NCBI RefSeq assembly: GCF_000379805.1
Contig: NZ_KB903534.1
Location: forward strand, 182,327-219,884
From: Lewinella cohaerens DSM 23179
GTDB lineage: Bacteria > Bacteroidota > Bacteroidia > Chitinophagales > Saprospiraceae
Length of the DNA: 37,558 nt
Reading direction: 5' to 3'
Part shown: positions 26,352 to 32,626 of the stretch, in pieces
Layout of the letters: each line of letters begins with the position of its first letter
Numbering within the stretch: the stretch's first letter is position 1
Made by a program: the position numbers and the translations under genes
Notes under the pieces: model-generated
Databases searched by the model: none
What the model was told of the DNA's origin: nothing
Seen by the model: the letters and a program-made list of their open reading frames with translations, nothing else

Positions 26352-27740
26352 ATGCGAAACTTACTCTGTTTTTTCGGCCTGATCTTGTTGGCGGTGCTTC
26401 TGCACCAGTTTTTGCCCTGGTATGCGATTGTTATTGCAGGGTTACTGTTTGGTGCTTTTGCTCCTCTGTCCTCTGCGGGCGAGGCATTTGCTTATGGTTT
26501 GCTGGCTGGGGCTATCGTTTGGGGCGGCTACAGTGGTATTCTCAACTATCAGAATGAGAGCATCCTGGCTACGCGCATCGGCAATATGTTTGGCGGGCTC
26601 TCTGCCTGGAGCATGGTCATCATTACCGCTCTATTGGGAGGCATCTACGGCGGCCTTGGAAGTCTTGTTGGCTTTTGGGGGCGGCAATTGTTTGGGCAAG
26701 GTCATACGGAACTGGAAGATTTCATTCAAGGCATTCCCAAAGCAGAACTTCACTTGCATATCGAAGGGAGCTTTGAGCCTGAACTCATGTTCGAAATAGC
26801 CAAAAGGAATAATATAACTCTGGATTATGATTCCATCGAATCATTAAAGAAAGCTTACAAGTTTAATAATCTTCAAGAATTTTTAGATATCTACTACACT
26901 GGCGCGCAGGTATTGATCCATGAGCAAGATTTTTTCGATTTGACATGGGCTTACCTGACTAAAGTGCATAGCCAAAATGTGGTTCATGTAGAGGTGTTTT
27001 TCGATCCGCAAACACATACGGACAGGAGCGTTGCGTTTGATGTTGTTATTAATGGTATCCATAAAGCATTGGAAAAAGCCAAAGCGGAGTTAGGTATTTC
27101 CTATAAGCTGATCATGTCTTATTTACGGCATTTGAGCGAAGAAGCGGCATTCGAAACACTTGAATCGTCACTACCCTTCAAGGATTGGATTGATGGTGTA
27201 GGATTAGATTCCTCTGAAATGGGCAACCCTCCCAGCAAGTTTGCCAAAGTATTTAAAGCATCTGCAAGCCACGGTTACAAATTAGTTGCTCATGCTGGGG
27301 AAGAAGGCCCTGCGGAATATATCTGGGAGGCGCTTGATCTTTTGAAGGTGGTGAGAATAGATCACGGCAATCGTTGCTTGGATGATGAAGCGCTGGTTCA
27401 GCGAATTGTCGAACAAAAGATACCGCTGACCTTGTGCCCATTGAGTAATGTAGAACTCAAAGTTATCCAAAAGATGGAGGAGCACCCCGTTGCGGAAATG
27501 CTCGAGAAAGGAATATTAGCAACCATCCACTCAGATGATCCCGCTTATTTTGGAGGCTACATGAATGAAAATTATTACGAAACAGCTAAAGCCTTAAACT
27601 TAACAGAGGATCAATTGATGCAATTAGCCATCAATGCCTTTGAAGCGAGTTGGCTGAGTCCTGAAGAGAAGGGAAAGCACATTGCTCAAGTAAAAGACTA
27701 TTTCCACTCCTCTAAATATTCACAAAAGCAAGTAGTGTGA
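26352..27740 (+). CDS. Adenine deaminase fused to an N-terminal membrane domain
   Basis: 462 residues. Residues about 1-112 are hydrophobic with four likely helices (near 3-20, 24-35, 45-60, 86-109). From about 118 the protein is a complete metal-dependent amidohydrolase of the adenosine/adenine deaminase family: HLH metal ligands (His134, His136), HAGEE (314-318, general acid Glu317), DHG (His338) and SDDP (394-397). The wording (IPKAELHLHIEGS, FNNLQEFLDIYY, VGLDSSEMGNPPSKF, PEYIWEALDLLK-like AEYIWEALDLLK) matches the adenine deaminase (Aah1/bacterial) branch rather than adenosine deaminase, so adenine to hypoxanthine is the likely reaction. No stop or good internal start separates the halves. 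The membrane half resembles stand-alone Bacteroidota membrane proteins. A near-consensus TACCTTTA lies at 26340-26347. Confidence 0.88.
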   Translation: MRNLLCFFGLILLAVLLHQFLPWYAIVIAGLLFGAFAPLSSAGEAFAYGLLAGAIVWGGYSGILNYQNESILATRIGNMFGGLSAWSMVIITALLGGIYGGLGSLVGFWGRQLFGQGHTELEDFIQGIPKAELHLHIEGSFEPELMFEIAKRNNITLDYDSIESLKKAYKFNNLQEFLDIYYTGAQVLIHEQDFFDLTWAYLTKVHSQNVVHVEVFFDPQTHTDRSVAFDVVINGIHKALEKAKAELGISYKLIMSYLRHLSEEAAFETLESSLPFKDWIDGVGLDSSEMGNPPSKFAKVFKASASHGYKLVAHAGEEGPAEYIWEALDLLKVVRIDHGNRCLDDEALVQRIVEQKIPLTLCPLSNVELKVIQKMEEHPVAEMLEKGILATIHSDDPAYFGGYMNENYYETAKALNLTEDQLMQLAINAFEASWLSPEEKGKHIAQVKDYFHSSKYSQKQVV

Positions 27741-27766
27741 TATTACTGTAATACTTGGCCGCCCCC

Positions 27767-27827
27767 CAACCATCAACGAACAACCATCAACAAATAAACC
27801 AACAAACCATCCAACCATCCAACCATT
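27767..27827. repeat. Degenerate CCATCAA/AACCATCC short tandem repeat
   Basis: A C/A-only tract of 7- and 8-base units: ccatcaa, cgaacaa, ccatcaa, caaataa, then aaccatcc repeated. It lies between the deaminase stop (27740) and the first 2TM gene. Just after it, caattcagt occurs twice within 27834-27862. Period and setting resemble the other heptad arrays of the window. Confidence 0.6.
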
Positions 27828-27927
27828 CTCCCCAATTCAGTAGCCTTTTTGCTCAATTCAGTCGAAAAAAGTAGTGTGTAAGTACCCTTTAGGAGCATCT
27901 TTGAAGCAAATCAAAAAACATTCAGAG

Positions 27928-28227
27928 ATGAAAGCTTGTCATAAATCTTATCAGGACGATGAAAGCCGTGAGGCGAAATTTCGCAAGAGCTTGCGTTCCT
28001 TTTTCGGCTACAATTTCGTTATCTTTATACTCATGATCCTAGGAATGGGAGGCGTTGTTTTGTGGAAGATCAGCGTAATATGGGGTGCTATTTTGGCCTT
28101 TAAAGGTTATGGTATCTATGGTAGTGAAGAGCGCGATACACGAAGCTATCCATCGGAAGACGAACCTAGTCGTGAACAATACGGCCGCCCAAAGCGCCCT
28201 CAGTGGAAAGATAAGGACTTGGTATAA
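27928..28227 (+). CDS. Small 2TM-like membrane protein
   Basis: 99 residues from the ATG at 27928; a GTG at 27874 in frame would add 18 residues and cannot be excluded. A basic helix (EAKFRKSLRSFFGYN) is followed by a hydrophobic segment VIFILMILGMGGVVLW and a second short one ending GAILAFKGYGIYG, a reduced version of the 2TM domain seen complete in the next two genes. The C-terminal 35 residues are polar and end WKDKDLV, echoing NDDLV of the neighbours. The following gene starts 26 bases downstream, so the three form an operon. Function unknown. Confidence 0.7.
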   Translation: MKACHKSYQDDESREAKFRKSLRSFFGYNFVIFILMILGMGGVVLWKISVIWGAILAFKGYGIYGSEERDTRSYPSEDEPSREQYGRPKRPQWKDKDLV

Positions 28228-28253
28228 AACAGCTAGTGTAATATAAAATCGCA

Positions 28254-28637
28254 ATGAACGAAGACCAACAGTTTGAGCAAGCGCGGCGGCGCGTAAAAGA
28301 GAAGAAGGCTTTCTACAATCACCTGACGACCTACCTTGTGATGGGCGGATTTTTCTTTACCTTAAATATGCTTACGAGCCCTGGTGCTTGGTGGTTTTAT
28401 TGGCCGATGTTGGGGTGGGGAATTGGTGTTGCTATTCAGTATTTCAAAGTATTCGGACTTCCTGGTAGTGGCATAGGTTCAAAAGAATGGGAAGATCGTG
28501 AATTAGAAAAAGAAATGAAGCGACTCAACCCCAACAGAAGGAAACCAGGTCTGGACCTGGATAGCCATCTGGAGTTGAGGGAACTCGATACTGAAAAGCA
28601 GAAAGAACCTTCCTACCGCAATGATGATCTAGTTTAG
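28254..28637 (+). CDS. 2TM domain protein with YRNDDLV tail
   Basis: 127 residues. Residues 8-85 are a 2TM domain: QARRRVKEKKAFYNHLTTYL, a first helix to NMLTSPGAWWFYWPML, a second helix GWGIGVAIQYFKVFG, then KEWEDRELEKEMKRL. Such domains occur in Bacteroidota as small proteins or fused to LytTR-type histidine kinases; their biochemical role is unknown. The C-terminal tail has DSHLELREL and ends EPSYRNDDLV, almost the same as the next gene. The tail DNA differs by synonymous changes, so the peptide is under selection. Probably an inner-membrane protein with both ends in the cytoplasm. Confidence 0.88.
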   Translation: MNEDQQFEQARRRVKEKKAFYNHLTTYLVMGGFFFTLNMLTSPGAWWFYWPMLGWGIGVAIQYFKVFGLPGSGIGSKEWEDRELEKEMKRLNPNRRKPGLDLDSHLELRELDTEKQKEPSYRNDDLV

Positions 28638-28680
28638 TAGTTGTAATAATAGTATATTAGAGGTTCAGAATTCCCGACTT

Positions 28681-29127
28681 ATGAGACGAAACAGAAAAAA
28701 CGAACCGGAACACGTCCGGCAGGCGCGCCGCAAGGTGCGTTCCAAGAAGTGGTTCTTTCGCCATTTTTCCATTTATCTGGTAATAAGCATATTCTTCTTT
28801 TGCATAAATATGCTTGACAGTCCGCACGACCCTTGGTTTTTATACCCTGTAATCTCTTGGGGGACCCTCATCGGGATACAGTATTTATGGACTTTTGGCC
28901 TCCCCTTCACCAAAGCGGGTACCCGAGAATGGGAAGAACGTGAATTGGCGCGCGAATTGGCAAAGTCTGCCCCTGGTTATCAAGACCCTCAAGATTATCA
29001 AGAGGAAGCTCCACCGGTACAACGGCTTGCATCAAGTGGCGTCAATATCGACGATCATTTAGAGTTGCAGGAGGTTAGCAAAGAAAAAGTTGCGGAGCCG
29101 ATTTATCGGAACGATGATTTGGTGTAG
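28681..29127 (+). CDS. 2TM domain protein with YRNDDLV tail (paralogue)
   Basis: 148 residues. Residues about 11-90 are a 2TM domain: RQARRKVRSKKWFFRHFSIY, first helix to NMLDSPHDPWFLYPVI, second helix WGTLIGIQYLWTFGLP, then REWEERELARELAKS. A longer acidic, proline-containing linker follows, then DDHLELQEV and the terminal EPIYRNDDLV. It starts 43 bases after its paralogue and ends only 2 bases before the convergent stop codon of the next gene, leaving no room for a terminator. Function unknown; the paired tails suggest a common cytoplasmic partner. Confidence 0.88.
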   Translation: MRRNRKNEPEHVRQARRKVRSKKWFFRHFSIYLVISIFFFCINMLDSPHDPWFLYPVISWGTLIGIQYLWTFGLPFTKAGTREWEERELARELAKSAPGYQDPQDYQEEAPPVQRLASSGVNIDDHLELQEVSKEKVAEPIYRNDDLV

Positions 29128-29129
29128 TT

Positions 29130-30647
29130 TTATCTCAGATATTTCAACAATACATCCGCCCGGTGATCCAAATACGCATCAGTGGGAGACTCTTGCCTGC
29201 CTTGCTCAATAAAATTGAGGGCTTGACGGTAGTCGTTTTGACGATAGTAGTAATTTGATGCCGCCAGATAGGCTGTTAATACCCAGGAATCATAACGCGG
29301 TGTTCTACCGCTGGATTTGGCGAGTCGCTTGAAGTCTTCCATATAATGCAGGCCTTTAATACGGTCATCCTGATCAAAAAAGTAGCGTACTCTTTCGGCT
29401 TGATACAGTAAGTGACGATCTTGAAACAAGGAGTTGTTGGTCAGGAAAGGATACTTTCTGCTGTATGCAGTAATGCGCTCCAGGCCTGATTCAAATTTCC
29501 GTTCCTTACGCAATGACCATACGAGCATGCCTGCCAACACCTCGTGTATAGCAGTGTTGTTGGGTTGGTACCGATAAAGGCTATCCATATAGTTCATCAC
29601 GCTAACGGTGTTTCCTTGCTGGGCATGCATACGTGCGCTTTGCAAGTAGTAAATTTCCCGTAGCTGTCCCAAAGCACCTGGATAATCAGAGAAACGTTCC
29701 TTAAAAGCATCATAAGTAGAGTCTATGACCCAGCTGTTGGGGGTGGGGTGATCCCGAAGTAGTTCGTTGAACCGGTGAATCAATTGTCCTTGCCAAGGTG
29801 CACCAGGGCTACGTTCCCATATTTTCCATAAGTAATCCAGTGACGTTGTTGTTTTGGTATCCTCGGTGGCCAGTTGTAACCAGATGGCCCGTTGTAAAAC
29901 CTCCTGCACTGGCCAGGGGTGAAGCTGCCGAGCTTGATGGAGCCAATCGAGAGAACTGGCCCAGGCATGATCGGCATACGCTCGTAAGGCCTGTCGGTAA
30001 TAGAGGAAACTGGCCAGTTGACGTAGGGTCAGTTGTTGGTCTCCACCCAGGTAATAACGATTGAAAAGCTGATCAGGTGGATTGTTCCACTCTGCGGTGG
30101 GGATGTAGCCTACACTGCGGAGAACCTCGAGGTAGGCGTTTTGAAAACGGCGTTCATTTTCCGCATTCAAAGGAGAGGCTCCTTTTACGCGGATACGCTC
30201 GGTATTTTTTCCTACATCTACCAAAAGGGAGACTTCTGTTCCTTGCACTTGCAAAAGATAGTGCATACCCAGGTAGTCTAGGGTCATCGCATATACGGCA
30301 GAAGCGGTCGTCTGATCGTATTGTCCTTGGGTGAAGAAGAATTGAATTTTGGAAAACGACTGATGGTTTTTAAGAAAACGCTGACCCATTTCTTCCCTTA
30401 GCATTGCCAAGGCTTTGTGGGGCTTCTTTTTGCGAATATTTTGCGCTTCAAGGCTGGTCAACATTTCGCTGATACGCTCTTTGGCGTAAGCGCGCACCGA
30501 TTGTTCCTGGATACCTGTTCCCGGAAGGAGTAGCTGCAACTGTTGGTCTAGCTCTGCCGAGCGATCTGCTGCCAACAGCGTCTCTTTTGCGGACATTAGA
30601 GTGCTACAAAAAAGGAAAATAAAAAGTAGTGTGGATAGTTGCTTCAT
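29130..30647 (-). CDS. Secreted repeat protein with degenerate transglutaminase-like segment
   Basis: 505 residues, not assigned to a named family. Signal peptide MKQLSTLLFIFLFCSTLMSA. Residues 108-145 (GQYDQTTASAVYAMTLDYLG ... VSLLVD) look like the core of a transglutaminase-like fold, but the usual catalytic Cys of the helix is Thr and the His that normally precedes the next strand is missing, so it is probably inactive. From about 200 to the end the sequence is helical and reads as TPR-like repeats (for example NNTAIHEVLAGMLVWSLRKE, ASNYYYRQNDYRQALNFIEQ). Likely a periplasmic protein-interaction scaffold. Divergent from the alpha/beta hydrolase with overlapping promoters. Confidence 0.75.
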   Translation of the reverse strand: MKQLSTLLFIFLFCSTLMSAKETLLAADRSAELDQQLQLLLPGTGIQEQSVRAYAKERISEMLTSLEAQNIRKKKPHKALAMLREEMGQRFLKNHQSFSKIQFFFTQGQYDQTTASAVYAMTLDYLGMHYLLQVQGTEVSLLVDVGKNTERIRVKGASPLNAENERRFQNAYLEVLRSVGYIPTAEWNNPPDQLFNRYYLGGDQQLTLRQLASFLYYRQALRAYADHAWASSLDWLHQARQLHPWPVQEVLQRAIWLQLATEDTKTTTSLDYLWKIWERSPGAPWQGQLIHRFNELLRDHPTPNSWVIDSTYDAFKERFSDYPGALGQLREIYYLQSARMHAQQGNTVSVMNYMDSLYRYQPNNTAIHEVLAGMLVWSLRKERKFESGLERITAYSRKYPFLTNNSLFQDRHLLYQAERVRYFFDQDDRIKGLHYMEDFKRLAKSSGRTPRYDSWVLTAYLAASNYYYRQNDYRQALNFIEQGRQESPTDAYLDHRADVLLKYLR

Positions 30648-30678
30648 GTAGATTTGGGACCCAGTTTAAACGATTGCT

Positions 30679-30710
30679 CGAAATTACGGATATTACAACG
30701 GCCTGCAAAA
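30679..30710 (-). promoter_or_regulatory. Promoter of the minus-strand repeat-protein gene
   Basis: On the minus strand, TTTTG (30706-30710) is followed after exactly 19 bases by TAATTTCG (30679-30686), one base from TAnnTTTG. It is 31 bases before the start codon at 30647. Directly beside it on the plus strand, TAGTTTCG at 30711-30718 is a possible -7 box for the hydrolase, so the two divergent promoters abut. Confidence 0.55.
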
Positions 30711-30746
30711 TAGTTTCGTATTGGGCGTATTTAAAACCATCAAATT

Positions 30747-31622
30747 ATGACCTTTAAAGAATGGCATTCTACCGGCCAGTATTTTGATTATCGGCAGCAA
30801 AAAATCTTTTATCAGCAAGCAGGCAATGGGTCGGTACTGGTATTGCTGCATGGTTTTCCTACAGCGTGTTGGGATTGGCACAAGGTGTGGCCTTTATTGA
30901 CAGCGCACTATACGGTTCTCACGTTGGATTTTATAGGCTTTGGCTGGTCGGATAAACCGAGGAAGTATCGCTATTCCCTGATGGATCAAGCCGACTTGGT
31001 GGAAGCGCTATTGAAAGAAAGAGGCATTGGGCGTTACCATTTGCTGGCACATGACTACGGCGCTACTGTGGCCCAAGAGTTGCTGGCGCGGCATTATGAG
31101 CGAAGTGAAGAAGAGGATTTGGCGAAACAGACAGAATTGTTGTCTTTATGCTTTCTGAATGGAGGGATTTTTCCTGGAACCCATCATCCCCGGCCGATCC
31201 AAAATGCATTGGCTAGCCCGCTGGGGATTTTGCTTACGCCATTTTTGAGCAAGGCCAAGTTGCGGAAGAATTTCAGCGTCATCTTCGGGCCGGCGACCCA
31301 GGCTACAGAGCAGGAAGTAGATGAGTTTTACGAGCTCATTCAGCACCAAAACGGCAAGTACCTTTTTCATCGCCTGATCCGCTACATGCGGGAACGGGAA
31401 GTACACGAACCTCGTTGGGTAGGTGCTACCGTGCGTGGAGAACTGCCCCAGCGGTTTATTAATGGTGCTTACGATCCGATCTCTGGCGCGCACGTCGCCG
31501 ATTATTATGAGCAATCAGTGAATAATGCTGATGTAGTGCGGCTCTCTAATATCGGGCATTACCCGCAAATGGAGGCTCCAGCGGCGGTGGTGGAGGCGTA
31601 TTTGTCGTTTCGGGGTTTTTGA
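30747..31622 (+). CDS. Alpha/beta hydrolase, MEST/epoxide-hydrolase-like
   Basis: 291 residues. Oxyanion motif LLHGFPTACWDWHKVW (33-48), nucleophile elbow AHDYGA with Asp103 as nucleophile (not Ser), acid candidate Asp243 (GAYDPISG) and His271 (SNIGHYPQMEAP). An Asp nucleophile puts it with epoxide hydrolases and haloalkane dehalogenases. The overall wording (LDFIGFGWSDKP, LLAHDYGATVAQELL, LNGGIFPGTH, HYPQME) is strikingly close to the animal MEST/PEG1 protein, whose substrate is unknown. Cytosolic, no signal peptide. Monocistronic; the structured intergenic repeats follow. Confidence 0.88.
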   Translation: MTFKEWHSTGQYFDYRQQKIFYQQAGNGSVLVLLHGFPTACWDWHKVWPLLTAHYTVLTLDFIGFGWSDKPRKYRYSLMDQADLVEALLKERGIGRYHLLAHDYGATVAQELLARHYERSEEEDLAKQTELLSLCFLNGGIFPGTHHPRPIQNALASPLGILLTPFLSKAKLRKNFSVIFGPATQATEQEVDEFYELIQHQNGKYLFHRLIRYMREREVHEPRWVGATVRGELPQRFINGAYDPISGAHVADYYEQSVNNADVVRLSNIGHYPQMEAPAAVVEAYLSFRGF

Positions 31623-31681
31623 ACCACCAGAGGCACTAAAGTTTTAAACCATATGAGGGATTATAAGGACATTTAAGGGCG

Positions 31682-31745
31682 AGCCTGCATAGGCTAAATT
31701 CACGAATTTAGCACGCGCGGGCACGCGGGGATAGCACGCGGGTAC
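31682..31745. repeat. Hairpins plus GCACGCGGGG tract
   Basis: agcct-gcat-aggct (31682-31695), then an overlapping perfect 9-bp stem gctaaattc (31693-31701) with gaatttagc (31704-31712) and a two-base loop. Because the two stems share gct they are mutually exclusive. Three variants of agcacgcgnggg follow to about 31745. The first bases of the window (11-30, atagcgcggtgcccccgcga) are of similar style and may be the end of a related element. Confidence 0.6.
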
Positions 31746-31757
31746 CATCCAAAGATC

Positions 31758-31867
31758 AGTGCGCAGGCCGGGAGGCCGGAGCGCGCCGGACGAAGGAGGA
31801 GGACAAGGGATGGGCCGGAGCGGTAGCGACAGACAGCCTGGTGCCGAGGCACGAAGGCATGGCCCCA
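31758..31867 (+). repeat. Structured GGGCCGGAGCG repeat element, copy B
   Basis: Partner of copy A at 24964-25102, with the same ends and a 39-base core at 31809-31847 (38 of 39 identical). Here the distal part folds as gcct-g-gtgcc-ga-ggcac-ga-aggc and the closing pair is gggcc with ggccc. It lies in the leader region of the sigma-factor operon. Confidence 0.75.
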
Positions 31868-31955
31868 AAAAAATACTTCCCAAAAAACTGTTACTTTCGA
31901 ACCTCGTTTGCATTATGCTAAGGAATGAAAGATCAAAACCCAGAGCATCGGGATG

Positions 31956-32006
31956 TTTAGTATCTTGCAGACGAGTAGCGTCGCGTTGCGTCGCGACAAT
32001 ACTAAA
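31956..32006. repeat. Inverted repeat in the sigma-factor leader
   Basis: tttagtat (31956-31963) and atactaaa (31999-32006) are exact inverted repeats; between them gcgtcgcg occurs twice and the palindrome gtcgcgac lies at 31990-31997. The stem ends 18 bases before the ATG at 32025, so it could affect translation or simply be another dispersed repeat. Confidence 0.5.
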
Positions 32007-32024
32007 ACGGTCAATAACAGGTTC

Positions 32025-32600
32025 ATGACGGAACCCCAAAAGACGGTGTCGGCATCGGCAATGGAAGCCGAGTGGCTTGAAATTCAGGCTGCGCAAGCTA
32101 ACCCTGCGCGGTTCCGACCTTTATACGAACGTTATTTTGAACCCATCTACCGTTTCGTCTATCGGCGTACTAGTAATGCTGATCTCTCGGCTGATCTTTC
32201 TTCTCAAGTGTTTTTAAAAGCTTTGCAGCGTCTTGGAGGCTACGAGTACCGAGGTGTACCCTTTTCAGCCTGGCTGTTCCGAATTGCGAGTAACGAAATT
32301 GCCCAGCATTTTCGCGATTCCCGCAATAAACGAACGGTTAGTGTTGAGGATCATACCTTAGGTGAAGTGGCTGAAGAAATGGAATTGGACGAAGACCTTT
32401 GGCAGGTAGAAGACCTGATCGGAGCCTTGGACCAGCTCAAACCCTCTGATGTCGAAATTATCGAGTTGAGGTTCTTTGAGCAACGCCCCTTCAAAGAGGT
32501 GGCCGAAATCCTGGGGATTACCGAAAGCAATGCCAAGGTGAAGACCTACCGGATCTTGGAACGACTAAAAAAGCGACTAAAAACAAGCCAAACCAAGTGA
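32025..32600 (+). CDS. ECF-type RNA polymerase sigma factor
   Basis: 191 residues from the ATG at 32025 (MTEPQKTVSASAM). An in-frame ATG at 31953 would place 24 residues on the inverted repeat and is less likely. Region 2 spans about 27-95 (LYERYFEPIYRFVYRRTS, FSAWLFRIASNEIAQHFR); region 4 spans about 128-187 (LDQLKPSDVEIIELRFFEQR, PFKEVAEILGITESNAKVKT). It should direct RNA polymerase to a small regulon. The next gene starts 26 bases downstream and encodes a single-pass membrane protein, the usual place of an anti-sigma factor or sensor. Confidence 0.93.
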   Translation: MTEPQKTVSASAMEAEWLEIQAAQANPARFRPLYERYFEPIYRFVYRRTSNADLSADLSSQVFLKALQRLGGYEYRGVPFSAWLFRIASNEIAQHFRDSRNKRTVSVEDHTLGEVAEEMELDEDLWQVEDLIGALDQLKPSDVEIIELRFFEQRPFKEVAEILGITESNAKVKTYRILERLKKRLKTSQTK

Positions 32601-32626
32601 TTTTTGACCTTTGAGAAGCGTCAACT

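Larger units (their letters stand above)
31623..32024. other. 402-base repeat-rich intergenic region
   Basis: Between the hydrolase stop and the preferred sigma-factor start. It holds small hairpins and a GCACGCG tract (31682-31745), structured repeat copy B (31758-31867), a possible -7 box TACTTTCG (31892-31899) for the sigma operon, and an inverted repeat (31956-32006). A frame from 31759 reading through the repeat is not a gene. Confidence 0.65.

Noticed and set aside
31759-32028. 89-codon plus-strand frame with MGRSGSDRQPGAE
   Set aside because: Same repeat core in translation (copy B), with no start context or family match.
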